In this document: positions 42,713-50,295 of the stretch, in pieces
How positions within the stretch are numbered: the stretch's first letter is position 1
Layout: each line of letters starts with the position of its first letter
Origin: Caulobacteraceae bacterium
Lineage (GTDB): Bacteria > Pseudomonadota > Alphaproteobacteria > Caulobacterales > Caulobacteraceae
Assembly (NCBI GenBank): GCA_025352165.1
Contig: JANXTX010000155.1
Span: 1 to 50,295 of the forward strand
Direction: 5' to 3'
DNA length: 50,295 nucleotides
Notes under the pieces: model-generated
The model's input: the letters and a program-made list of their open reading frames with translations, nothing else
The model's database searches: none
What the model was told of the DNA's origin: nothing
Position numbers and translations under genes: made by a program

Positions 42713-44122
42713 CTAGAACAGCACCCGCGGGTTCATGATCCGCTTCGGGTCGAGCGCGGCACGGATCGCGCGCAGGGCCGCGAGTTCCTCCGGCTGTTTG
42801 TAGGACGCCGCTTCGGCGGTCTTCATTGTACCCAGGCCATGCTCCGCGCTGATCGACCCGCCGAGGGACACCACCAGGTCATGAACCATGTGGGCGCCGG
42901 CGTCGCGGTGGGCGGCATGGGCGGCCTGGTCGCCACCTGGGCCGCTCAGGACATCGAAGTGGATATTGCCGTCGCCGACGTGACCGAAGGCGTCGACACG
43001 TACGCCCGGAAAGCGCTCGGCCAGCGACTGTGTGGCGACCTCGATGAACCGGGCGATGCGAGACACGGGCACGGAGACATCGTGCTTCCAGGCCGACCCC
43101 TCTGGTTTCTGCGCCGCCGACTGGCCCTCGCGCAGGGCCCAGAAGGCGCGCGCCTGGGTCTCGTTCTGGGCCAGCGCCGCATCGCTGATCAGCTGGTCCT
43201 CAAGCGCGCCGGCGAGTAGGCGCTCCATCGCCGGTTCCGCCTCGCCCGGCGCGCCGGCGGCGATCTCGATCAGCACGGACCAGTTCGGCCGGCCCGAAAG
43301 CGGGTCGCGAACGCCCGGCAGATTCTTAACCGCGAGGTCCACCCCGAGCCGGGAAATCAGCTCGAACGCCTCGACCGCGCCGCCGGTCTCGTCCTTCGCC
43401 CGACGCAACAGCGTGACCGCGGCGGCCGGCGATTCCAGGCCGACGAAGGCGACGGCGGTAGATGCGGGGATTGGAAAGAGCTTCAGTGACGCGGCGGTGA
43501 CGACGCCCAGCGTGCCCTCGGCGCCGATCAGCAACTGTTTGAAGTCATAACCGGTGTTGTCTTTGCGCAGGCGCTTGAGGCCGTTCCACACCGCACCATT
43601 CGGAAGCACCGCTTCGACGCCGAGCACGAGCGCGCGCATGGTCCCATAACGCAGCACCGCGGTGCCGCCGGCGTTGGTGGAAATCAGCCCGCCGATGGTG
43701 GCCGATCCCTCGGAAGCGAGAGACAGCGGGAAACGGCGGCCGACGGCGAAACAGGCCTCGTGGACGGCGGCCAAGGTCGTGCCGGCGGCAACTTCCAGCA
43801 CATCATCATCCGCATCCAGGCTGCGAACGCCCACCAGTTTCTCGGTCGAGAGCAGAATCTCGCCGTCCGGAATCTGACCGCCGACGAGGCCAGTGTTGCC
43901 ACCCTGGGGTGTAATCGGGACTCCAGCCTCGCCGCACAGCGAGACCACCGCGGCGACTTCGGCGGTAGATTTCGGCAGCGCCAGGAACGGCGTGGTCCCG
44001 CTCCAGCGGTCCCGCCACTCGACAAGCTTTGGCGCGAGCCGTGCCGGATCATTGCTCCAGCCGCCCTCGCCCAGGACCTGCCTGAGACGATCAAGAAACT
44101 CGGGCGGGATCACCGCGGACAT
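42713..44122 (-). CDS. FAD-binding oxidoreductase (D-2-hydroxyacid dehydrogenase-like)
   Basis: The 469-residue member of the FAD-linked oxidase (VAO/PCMH) family resembles D-lactate and D-2-hydroxyglutarate dehydrogenases. FAD-binding motifs are PITPQGGNTGLVGGQIP and EGSATIGGLISTNAGG. GAEGTLGVVTAASL and the metal/substrate-site FGHVGDGNIHFDV are present, as is the closing SISAEHGLGTMK. Length is normal. It would oxidise a 2-hydroxyacid to a 2-oxoacid. It is followed by tetR and preceded at 28 nt by an aldo/keto reductase gene on the same strand. Confidence 0.88.
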   Translation of the reverse strand: MSAVIPPEFLDRLRQVLGEGGWSNDPARLAPKLVEWRDRWSGTTPFLALPKSTAEVAAVVSLCGEAGVPITPQGGNTGLVGGQIPDGEILLSTEKLVGVRSLDADDDVLEVAAGTTLAAVHEACFAVGRRFPLSLASEGSATIGGLISTNAGGTAVLRYGTMRALVLGVEAVLPNGAVWNGLKRLRKDNTGYDFKQLLIGAEGTLGVVTAASLKLFPIPASTAVAFVGLESPAAAVTLLRRAKDETGGAVEAFELISRLGVDLAVKNLPGVRDPLSGRPNWSVLIEIAAGAPGEAEPAMERLLAGALEDQLISDAALAQNETQARAFWALREGQSAAQKPEGSAWKHDVSVPVSRIARFIEVATQSLAERFPGVRVDAFGHVGDGNIHFDVLSGPGGDQAAHAAHRDAGAHMVHDLVVSLGGSISAEHGLGTMKTAEAASYKQPEELAALRAIRAALDPKRIMNPRVLF

Positions 44123-44149
44123 TGTGGCACGTTCCCGCCGATTGTTTCC

Positions 44150-45130
44150 CTACAGGTGATCGAGAACCGGCTTGGGCTGGTAGGGCGCCTCCAGGGCCTT
44201 CACCTCTTCGTCGGTCAGCTTCAGCGACAGGGCCGCGACGGCGTCACTCAGATGGTGAGATTTCGAAGTCCCGATGATCGGGGCGGTGATTGCCGGATTG
44301 CGCAGCACCCAGGCAAGGGCGACCTGCATGTTGGGCACGCCGCGGGCCCTGGCGATGGTCTCCAGCGCGTCGACGACCTGATAGTCGGATGAGCGGTAGT
44401 ACAGCCTTGGTGCGAACTCGTCGGTGCGGGCGCGCTCGGTGTTGCCTTCGCCCGGCGCGGCGCGACCTCCGGCGAGGAAGCCCCGGGCCAGCGGCGACCA
44501 CGGGATGACCCCGATGCCCTGATCCAGGCACAGCGGCAGCATCTCGCGTTCTTCTTCGCGGTAGACCAGATTGTACTGCGGCTGCATCGAGACGAACGGC
44601 GTCCAGTTGTTGGCGCGCGAGACGGCGAGCATCTTCATGAACTGCCACGCGTACATCGACGAGGCGCCGATGTAGCGGGCCTTTCCGGCGCGGACGACGT
44701 CGTTGAGCGCCTCCAGCGTTTCCTCGATCGGGGTGTCGGGATCGAAACGGTGGATCTGGTAGAGGTCGATGTAGTCGACGCCCAGGCGGTGCAGGCTGCG
44801 GTCGATGGCGTCGAAGATGTGCTTGCGCGAGAGGCCGCGGTTGTTGGGATCACCGCCCATCGGACTGAATACCTTGGTGGCGATGACCACCTCATGGCGC
44901 TTGGCGTATTCCTTTAGCGCCTTGCCGGTGACACGCTCGCTTTCACCAAGCGAATAGACGTCTGCGGTATCAAAGAAGTTGATCCCCGCCTCGATCGCCG
45001 CCTTGAAAAACGGCATGCTGGCATCCTCGTCCAGCACCCAGGGGCGCCATTTCGGGCTGCCATAGGTCATGCAGCCGAGGCAGAGGCGCGAGACCTTCAG
45101 TCCGGTATTGCCCAGTCGAACGTGTTCCAT
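44150..45130 (-). CDS. aldo/keto reductase
   Basis: The 326-residue (alpha/beta)8 NADPH-dependent reductase of carbonyl compounds has GLKVSRLCLGCMTYG and the catalytic Asp and Tyr in FFDTADVYSLGESE. Lys is in VVIATKVFSPMG, His in IDLYQIHRFD, and the cofactor-binding GTSKSHH is near the end. AAAGGAT before the ATG at 45130 supports MEHVRLG as the start; ATG at 45136 and a longer frame to 45280 are alternatives. It lies 28 nt before the FAD-oxidase gene, so the two are probably co-transcribed. Confidence 0.9.
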   Translation of the reverse strand: MEHVRLGNTGLKVSRLCLGCMTYGSPKWRPWVLDEDASMPFFKAAIEAGINFFDTADVYSLGESERVTGKALKEYAKRHEVVIATKVFSPMGGDPNNRGLSRKHIFDAIDRSLHRLGVDYIDLYQIHRFDPDTPIEETLEALNDVVRAGKARYIGASSMYAWQFMKMLAVSRANNWTPFVSMQPQYNLVYREEEREMLPLCLDQGIGVIPWSPLARGFLAGGRAAPGEGNTERARTDEFAPRLYYRSSDYQVVDALETIARARGVPNMQVALAWVLRNPAITAPIIGTSKSHHLSDAVAALSLKLTDEEVKALEAPYQPKPVLDHL

Positions 45131-45152
45131 CGCCATATCCTTTGTGGTCGTC

Positions 45153-45914
45153 CTATCCGGCCAGCCGGCCGTCCTCGATCGCGGTCGGGTCGAAGGTAAA
45201 CAATACCGCCGGATCGGGCGGATCGATACCCGCGGTGATGTCGGCCGGCGCAAGCGTATGCAGCAGGTGCCGGATAACATTCAGCCGCGCGGTCTTCTTG
45301 TTGTTTGCCCGAACGCAAATCCACGGTGAGATGGCGGTATGGGTCCGCAGCAACATCTGGTCGCGCGCCTCGGAATAGGCCTTCCATTTCTTCTGCGCGA
45401 CGGCGTCGAGATCACTGACCTTGAGTTGCTTGAGCGGATCATTGCGGCGGTCGTCCAGCCGCTTGGCCTGCTCATGCTTGGAAATGTCGAGCCAGATCTT
45501 GACCAGTCGGGTATCGGCTTCCTCGAGCATGCGTTCGAGAGAGGGGACATCGCGGAGGAAGTCCTCGTGTTCGCGCTCGGTGCAGAAGCCCATCACCGGC
45601 TCGACGCCCGCGCGGTTGTACCAGGAGCGATTGAAGATCACGAGATCGCCACAGGACGGCATGTGCTCGACATAGCGCTGAAAGTACCACTGCGATCGCT
45701 CGCGATCCGAGGGCTTCGGCAGTGAGACGGCGCGGGTGTTCCGCGGCGCGAGATGCTCGGTGATGCGGGCGATCGTCCCGTCCTTGCCCGCCCCGTCGCG
45801 ACCCTCGAGAATGATCAGCGCCTTGGCTCCGGTCTTGATCGCCCATCTTTGATAGCGCACGAGGCCGATCTGTAACTCGCGCAGCGTCCGGTCGTAGTCG
45901 CTCTTACTGGCCAT
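45153..45914 (-). CDS. ppk2: polyphosphate kinase 2 family protein
   Basis: The 253-residue PPK2 enzyme uses polyphosphate to phosphorylate nucleoside di- or monophosphates (or the reverse). The Walker A motif is LEGRDGAGKDG, and the Walker B/lid region is GDLVIFNRSWYNRAGVEPVMG. Later motifs are KIWLDISKHEQAKRL and ISPWICVRANNKKTARLNVIRHLL. Length suits a single-domain class I PPK2. It is divergent from rsmE; its start codon overlaps the longest possible rsmE frame. Confidence 0.93.
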   Translation of the reverse strand: MASKSDYDRTLRELQIGLVRYQRWAIKTGAKALIILEGRDGAGKDGTIARITEHLAPRNTRAVSLPKPSDRERSQWYFQRYVEHMPSCGDLVIFNRSWYNRAGVEPVMGFCTEREHEDFLRDVPSLERMLEEADTRLVKIWLDISKHEQAKRLDDRRNDPLKQLKVSDLDAVAQKKWKAYSEARDQMLLRTHTAISPWICVRANNKKTARLNVIRHLLHTLAPADITAGIDPPDPAVLFTFDPTAIEDGRLAG

Positions 45915-45945
45915 GACCGACAGCTTAGACCATCGGGAGACATCT

Positions 45946-46674
45946 GTGATCCGACTTTTCGTGCGTGACGATCTGGAGGCCGGGATGGCGGTGACGCCGA
46001 CGCGGGAGCAGTCGCATTATCTGGGGCATGTCATGCGGGTGAACGTCGGCGACAGGCTGCGGCTGTTCAACGGGCGGGACGGGGAGTGGGAGGCGCGCGT
46101 CGAAACGGTCGGTAAGCGGGACATGACCCTGCTTGCGGAAATGCGCACGCGAACTCAGACCGTAGGGCCTGACCTCGACCTGCTGGTGGCGCTGGTCAAG
46201 CGCACGCGGATGGACGTGATCGCCGAGAAGGCGGCGGAGCTTGGCGCACGGCGGCTGCGTCCGGTGATCACCGAGCGCTCGATCGCCGACCGCACCAATG
46301 TGGAGCGGCTGACCGCGATCGCCATCGAGGCCGCCGAGCAGTGCCTGCGGGTGGAGTTCCCGCGGGTGCTGGAGCCGGAGAGACTGGAACGGGTCCTGGC
46401 CAACTGGGATTCAGGTCGGCGGTTGATGTTCTGCGACGAGGCGGGCGACGCGCCACCGGCGGCCGAGGCTCTGGCGGCGGCGGGGGGGACGTCATGGGCA
46501 TTGCTGATCGGGCCGGAGGGCGGTTTCACTCCGGCGGAGCGCGCGCGCATCCGCGAGATGCCAAATGCGGTCCCGGTTTCGCTTGGCCCGCGCATCCTGC
46601 GGGCGGACACGGCCGCCATCAGCGCGTTGACTCTTTGGCAGGCGACTCTAGGGGATTGGCGGAGTGGCGAGTAA
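45946..46674 (+). CDS. rsmE: 16S rRNA (uracil-1498-N3)-methyltransferase
   Basis: The 242-residue SPOUT methyltransferase modifies U1498 of 16S rRNA with S-adenosylmethionine. An N-terminal PUA-like domain (SHYLGHVMRVNVGDRLRLFNG) precedes the knotted catalytic domain with LLIGPEGGFTPAE and LGPRILRADTAAISAL. The start is taken as GTG at 45946 (IRLFV), with GGGAGA about 6 nt upstream. ATG at 45913 is an alternative that would overlap ppk2. It is followed 69 nt later by gshA, an arrangement common in alphaproteobacteria. Confidence 0.93.
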   Translation: MIRLFVRDDLEAGMAVTPTREQSHYLGHVMRVNVGDRLRLFNGRDGEWEARVETVGKRDMTLLAEMRTRTQTVGPDLDLLVALVKRTRMDVIAEKAAELGARRLRPVITERSIADRTNVERLTAIAIEAAEQCLRVEFPRVLEPERLERVLANWDSGRRLMFCDEAGDAPPAAEALAAAGGTSWALLIGPEGGFTPAERARIREMPNAVPVSLGPRILRADTAAISALTLWQATLGDWRSGE

Positions 46675-46743
46675 GGCGGCACTTGAGGTTCGCCCCGTGC
46701 GCGCCCAAGTGTCGAGCAACGGGAACGGAACGAGAGGCGGGCG

Positions 46744-48117
46744 ATGGCCGAGACGACGTGCGACGATCGCCCTTTGACGCTTGATGATCTGACGGCGTGG
46801 TTCGCGGTGGGCGGCAAGCCTGCATCCGAATTCCGCGTCGGGGCCGAGCATGAGAAGTTCGTGTTCCGGACCGGCAGCCACGCTCCGGCGCCCTACGATG
46901 GCGATAACGGCATACATGCCCTGCTCACCGGCCTGATGCGCTACGGCTGGGAAGGAACCTATGAGCCGGCGCCGGGCGGCGGCCAGACATTGATCGGGCT
47001 GTCGCGAGGCAAGGCCAACGTCAGCCTGGAACCGGGCGGACAGTTCGAGCTTTCCGGCGCGCCGCTGGCCGACATGCACGAAATCTGTTCGGAGACGGGC
47101 GAGCACCTGGAGGAGGTCAAGGCGGTCGCCGCCGAGCTCGGGCTTGGTTTCCTGGGCCTGGGGTTCACGCCCCTGTGGCGGCGCGATGAAGTGCCGATCA
47201 TGCCGAAGGGCCGCTACAAGATCATGCGGCGCTATATGCCCCTCGTTGGCGGTCAGGGCCTCGACATGATGTTCCGCACCTGCACGGTGCAGGCCAATCT
47301 CGATTTCGCCGACGAGGCGGACATGGTGGCCAAGTTCCGCGTCAGCCTGGCGCTGCAGCCAATCGTTACCGCGATCTTCGCCAACTCACCGTTCACCGAA
47401 GGCAAGCCCAACGGCTTCCTGTCGGCGCGGGCCAATGTGTGGACCGACACCGATCCCGACCGTACGGGGATGCTGGATTTCGTGTTTGAAGACGGCTTCG
47501 GCTTTGAGACCTACGCCCGCTATGCGCTGGACGTGCCGATGTATTTCGTCAAGCGCGAGGGCCGCTACATCGACGTCGCCGGCCGCTCGTTCCGCGACTT
47601 CATTGACGGCAAGCTGGAGGAGGCCCCGGGCGAGCGGGCCAACATCAAGGACTGGGTCGACCACACCAGCACGGCCTTCCCGGAGGTGCGGCTGAAGCAG
47701 TACCTGGAGATGCGTGGCGCCGACGCTGGTCCGTGGACGCGGCTGTGCGCCCTTCCCGCGCTATGGGCCGGCATCCTCTACGACCCGGCCTCGCAGGCGG
47801 CGGCGTGGGACCTGTGCAAGCACTGGACCACCGAAGACCGCGCTGCGCTGCGCCTGGATGCGGCGCGGCTGGGGCTCAAGGCAATGGTCGCCGGACGCAC
47901 CGTGCAGGACGTCGCCAAGGAAATGCTGGCCATCGCCCACCAGGGCCTGAAGACCCGCAACCGCCTCTCGGCCGGCATGGTCGACGAGACCAACTACCTG
48001 GCCGAGATCGAGGACATCGCCGAGTCGGGGTTGACCGCCGCCGACCGGCTGCTGGAGCTTTACCACGGGCCGTGGGGCGGGGATGTGTCCCCGGTGTTCG
48101 AGGCGTTCGCGTACTGA
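46744..48117 (+). CDS. gshA: glutamate-cysteine ligase (plant-type GCS2 family)
   Basis: The 457-residue ATP-dependent ligase makes gamma-glutamylcysteine, the first step of glutathione synthesis. It has RVGAEHEKFVF, SLEPGGQFELSGAPL, YKIMRRYMPLVGGQGLDMM and TCTVQANLDF, all typical of the plant/alphaproteobacterial type. Length is normal. It is in the rsmE operon and upstream of a glutathione transferase neighbourhood. Cytosolic. Confidence 0.93.
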   Translation: MAETTCDDRPLTLDDLTAWFAVGGKPASEFRVGAEHEKFVFRTGSHAPAPYDGDNGIHALLTGLMRYGWEGTYEPAPGGGQTLIGLSRGKANVSLEPGGQFELSGAPLADMHEICSETGEHLEEVKAVAAELGLGFLGLGFTPLWRRDEVPIMPKGRYKIMRRYMPLVGGQGLDMMFRTCTVQANLDFADEADMVAKFRVSLALQPIVTAIFANSPFTEGKPNGFLSARANVWTDTDPDRTGMLDFVFEDGFGFETYARYALDVPMYFVKREGRYIDVAGRSFRDFIDGKLEEAPGERANIKDWVDHTSTAFPEVRLKQYLEMRGADAGPWTRLCALPALWAGILYDPASQAAAWDLCKHWTTEDRAALRLDAARLGLKAMVAGRTVQDVAKEMLAIAHQGLKTRNRLSAGMVDETNYLAEIEDIAESGLTAADRLLELYHGPWGGDVSPVFEAFAY

Positions 48118-48156
48118 GGGGTGGACCCGCCCCCCCAAAAAGGGAAGGGAGGAACA

Positions 48157-48573
48157 CTATCGGAACGGGTTCAGCAGCCGCGCGCCCGTATCGGCAAAAT
48201 CGCTGGTGTTGCGCGTGACGACGGTGAGATCATACAGCAGGGCGGTGGCGGCGATCTGTTTGTCGAGTTCGTGCTCGGGATGGGGGACTCTCAGTCGTCC
48301 CCAGATCTGGGCTGCTTCGGCGGCGAACGGCAGAATGTTTTCGGCGAATTCCTCGAGGATGAGCGTCAGCCAGGCCTCCAGATGTGATGCCTGCCGCACA
48401 TCCCCGCGATGACGAATGAGGTCGACGCCGCGACGGAGTTCGCCGACCGTGATCACAGATACATAGACCTGCTCGCCGGTCGATATGACGCGGCGATAGA
48501 AATCTGAGACGCCGGGGTTCGCGGCGCCGCGCTTCCGTGACTCGCTGACGACATTGGTGTCGACGAGATACAT
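48157..48573 (-). CDS. FitB/VapC-type PIN toxin
   Basis: The 138-residue PIN ribonuclease has MYLVDTNVVSESRKR (first Asp), SVITVGELRRGV (Glu), HELDKQIAATALLYDL (Asp) and VVTRNTSDFADTGARLLNPF (Asp). The NVVSE and GELRRG forms are characteristic of the FitB subgroup. All acidic residues are present. Its ATG shares one base with the antitoxin stop (TGATG), so translation is coupled. It converges on gshA. Confidence 0.9.
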   Translation of the reverse strand: MYLVDTNVVSESRKRGAANPGVSDFYRRVISTGEQVYVSVITVGELRRGVDLIRHRGDVRQASHLEAWLTLILEEFAENILPFAAEAAQIWGRLRVPHPEHELDKQIAATALLYDLTVVTRNTSDFADTGARLLNPFR

Positions 48574-48809
48574 CAGTCGAAGGCGTCGCGGGCGACGGTG
48601 GTCGACTGAAATCGTTCGAAATCGCTGTCGATGCCGACGTCGGGTATGTCTGCGATGACCTCCGCGAACGACCGCTTGCGCGGCGCGGTCAGCGCGGCCG
48701 CGAGTATCTCCCGATGTTCCGCTTCGGCGCTGCGTCCATGGGCGACGGCGCGCTCCTTGAGTCTGCGGACCAGATCCTCATCGACGCGACGGACAATCAG
48801 GTCAGGCAT
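48573..48809 (-). CDS. FitA-like ribbon-helix-helix antitoxin
   Basis: The 78-residue antitoxin has the FitA-type ribbon-helix-helix: MPDLIVRRVDEDLVRRLKERAVAHGRSAEAEHREILAAAL. The short C-terminal tail binds the toxin. AAGGAAAAG before ATG at 48809 sets the start; the frame is open to 49022 but overlaps the operator and another gene. A clear palindrome lies directly upstream. Confidence 0.9.
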   Translation of the reverse strand: MPDLIVRRVDEDLVRRLKERAVAHGRSAEAEHREILAAALTAPRKRSFAEVIADIPDVGIDSDFERFQSTTVARDAFD

Positions 48810-48830
48810 TTTGCGCTTTTCCTTCGCGAT

Positions 48831-48847
48831 TGATATCAAAGATATCA
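48831..48847. promoter_or_regulatory. candidate FitA operator
   Basis: TGATATC-AAA-GATATCA is a perfect inverted repeat with 7-bp arms, 21 nt before the fitA-like start. FitAB-type complexes bind inverted repeats at their own promoter, and the AT-rich arms also look like promoter -10 sequence. It is the cleanest candidate operator among the toxin-antitoxin pairs here. Confidence 0.65.
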
Positions 48848-48900
48848 TTTGGCCATGACTGGCGCAATCGCCCGTCGATTTGGCGTGACAGTATCCTGTA

Positions 48901-49515
48901 TCAGTCCGGCCAGGGGTTGGCCCAGGCGGGGAGGCGGGTGAGGTTTCCAAGCCAGTGGATGATGTTGGGATAGGGTTCGAGGGGCATCTCGGACTCGCGC
49001 CAGTATCTCGCCATCGAGCCAAGCTGGAAGTCGGCGATGGTCAGGCGGCCGCAGGCGGCCCAGTCTCGCCCCTCGAGATGGGCGTCCAGCACGGCGGAGT
49101 AGCGCTGAAATTCGGGAATGCGCGCCGGCAGGCTGGCGACGTCTGGCTCGGCGAAGCCGAAGGTCGTCTTGACGATGTGCTCGAAATAGAACGGGCTGAC
49201 AGCGGACGCCCAATGGCAGTCGTTCCACGACAGCCAGCGCAGCACCTCGACCTGCTCGGCGGGATTGGCGGCAGGCCACATGTCCGAGCCTGTCTTGATG
49301 CACAGATAGGCCATGATCGCCGACGCTTCCCAGATCACCGTCTCGCCGTCGACCAGGGTCGGGGCTTTCTGGTTTGCATTCAGCGCCGCGTATTCGGTGG
49401 TCTTCAGGCCACCGCCCATCAGGTCGACCTCGACGGTCTCGGCGTCAATGCCCAGGTGCTTGATCAGCGCGAGCACGCGAAGCGGCGCCTGGGCCTTGAT
49501 CCAGTAGAGTTTCAT
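48901..49515 (-). CDS. glutathione S-transferase family protein
   Basis: The 204-residue protein has the thioredoxin-like N-terminal domain (MKLYWIKAQAPLRVLALIKHLG, then NANQKAPTLVDG and WEASAIMAYL, residues 1-75). A helical C-terminal domain follows, with DWAACGRLTIADFQLGSMARYW. It would conjugate glutathione to an electrophile in the cytosol; the substrate is unknown. It is followed on the other side of a 3-nt gap by the nitroreductase gene, upstream on the same strand. Confidence 0.88.
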   Translation of the reverse strand: MKLYWIKAQAPLRVLALIKHLGIDAETVEVDLMGGGLKTTEYAALNANQKAPTLVDGETVIWEASAIMAYLCIKTGSDMWPAANPAEQVEVLRWLSWNDCHWASAVSPFYFEHIVKTTFGFAEPDVASLPARIPEFQRYSAVLDAHLEGRDWAACGRLTIADFQLGSMARYWRESEMPLEPYPNIIHWLGNLTRLPAWANPWPD

Positions 49516-49518
49516 GGT

Positions 49519-50181
49519 TCAGTCCTCGAAGCCTTGCATCTCACACCAGACGTCGAACGGGTCGCGGCGGGTGCGCCAGTTGTTGATCGGATGGTCGGGG
49601 TCGAGGTAGCCGAGCGCCATGCCGGAGAAGACCATGTGGTCGTCGGGCAGGTTGAGGGAGCGGGCGACGGTATGCGCAAAGCGGGCCCAGAACTCCTGGG
49701 CGCAGGTGTCGAGGCCTCGCTCGACGGCCAGCAGCATCACCGTCTGCATGAACATGCCGAGGTCCGACCACTGCGGCGGACCGAGGTTGCGATCGATGCA
49801 GAAGAACAGGCCGACCGGCGCGCCGAACAGGTCGAGGTTCTTGGCCAACTGGGCGAAGCGGCCGGTCTTGTCCTCTCGCGGGATGCCGATCGAGGCGTAG
49901 AGGTCCTCGCCGCAAACGAAACGCCGGGTGCGGAACGGGTCCCAGAGGTTCTCCGGATAGACCGGGTATTCGGTCGGCGCGGGACCATCGGCCTTGGCGG
50001 CGGCCTTCAACACCTCGAGTGGTTCGCCGGTCAGGGCATAGACGCGCCAGGGCTGCAGGTTACCGCCGGACGGCGCGCGCTGGGCGATCTCCAGGATCTC
50101 GCGCACCAGGGCGCCGGGCACCGGGTCGCTCTTGAAGGCCCGCGCCGAAAAACGACGCGCCGTGGCTTCGCTGACATTCAT
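49519..50181 (-). CDS. nitroreductase family protein
   Basis: The 220-residue FMN-dependent oxidoreductase has RRFSARAFKSDPVP (FMN phosphate), RAPSGGNLQPWRVYAL, then FMQTVMLLAVERGLDTCAQEFWARF and GMALGYLDPDHPIN. The family reduces nitro, quinone or enone groups with NAD(P)H. The frame extends to 50283, but ATG at 50181 gives the family start. AGGA lies immediately before it and AGGG further upstream. It is 3 nt before the glutathione transferase gene, which suggests a two-gene operon for electrophile handling. Confidence 0.87.
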   Translation of the reverse strand: MNVSEATARRFSARAFKSDPVPGALVREILEIAQRAPSGGNLQPWRVYALTGEPLEVLKAAAKADGPAPTEYPVYPENLWDPFRTRRFVCGEDLYASIGIPREDKTGRFAQLAKNLDLFGAPVGLFFCIDRNLGPPQWSDLGMFMQTVMLLAVERGLDTCAQEFWARFAHTVARSLNLPDDHMVFSGMALGYLDPDHPINNWRTRRDPFDVWCEMQGFED

Positions 50182-50295
50182 TCCTGTATGTTTCCCTTTT
50201 GGAGCGCCTCTTGACGCCCGAGCCGACGTCGAGACATCCCTAGCATCCACCTTTCTAAGGGAGCTAGACGCAGAGATGGCCAATGCGCGTTCGCC

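Overview
The window is about 50 kb of GC-rich chromosomal DNA. It looks alphaproteobacterial, probably Sphingomonadales- or Caulobacterales-like. The reasons are a sphingomonad-style TonB-dependent receptor beside esterase, SDR and Baeyer-Villiger genes, the rsmE-gshA pair with a plant-type glutamate-cysteine ligase, an FdsGBAD NAD-dependent formate dehydrogenase, and dispersed palindromic intergenic repeats. The genus cannot be fixed from sequence alone. No rRNA, tRNA, CRISPR array or complete insertion sequence was found.

Layout. (1) 1-5.4 kb: a leftward set (acyl-CoA ligase, Baeyer-Villiger monooxygenase, dimethylargininase) with a divergent HpcH/HpaI aldolase. (2) 5.4-12.7 kb: a glycine-zipper envelope protein, then a leftward formate dehydrogenase operon fdsG-fdsB-[Phd/PIN toxin-antitoxin]-fdsA-fdsD, with mobA (molybdenum cofactor guanylylation) divergent from fdsG. 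(3) 12.7-15.3 kb: an SDR plus nitronate monooxygenase pair and a VapBC module. (4) 15.4-19.3 kb: a rearranged region holding a thioesterase 3' fragment, a decayed copy of the 3' end of a regulator gene, a RelE/XRE toxin-antitoxin pair, then the intact winged-helix/TPR regulator. Three copies of a short repeat mark the junctions. (5) 19.5-32.5 kb: a TPR-sulfotransferase and a 3639-residue repetitive beta-solenoid protein encoded by one 10.9-kb gene. (6) 32.5-34.8 kb: a palindromic MITE-like element, a HigBA-type pair whose toxin has two in-frame stops, and a DUF433/DUF5615 pair. (7) 34.9-45.1 kb: a catabolic locus. A leftward operon (two SDRs and a second Baeyer-Villiger monooxygenase) diverges from a rightward TonB receptor plus esterase, with paired palindromic operators between them. 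TetR, FAD-oxidase and aldo/keto reductase genes follow. (8) 45.2-50.3 kb: PPK2, rsmE, gshA, a FitAB-like pair, a glutathione transferase and a nitroreductase.

How it fits together. MobA would supply the guanylylated molybdenum cofactor that FdsA needs, and FdsB/FdsG would pass formate electrons to NAD+. The catabolic locus has the parts to import a ketone or terpenoid-like compound, oxidise it to an ester or lactone, hydrolyse that and oxidise the products; the substrate is unknown. Six toxin-antitoxin modules (one with a broken toxin) lie in 50 kb. They sit at operon junctions and rearrangement points, which marks the window as a patchwork of core and accessory DNA.

The strongest candidates for something new are the giant solenoid protein with its adjacent sulfotransferase and regulator, the FdsA that has lost the cysteines of its His-Cys3 iron-sulfur site, and the toxin-antitoxin module inside the formate dehydrogenase operon.
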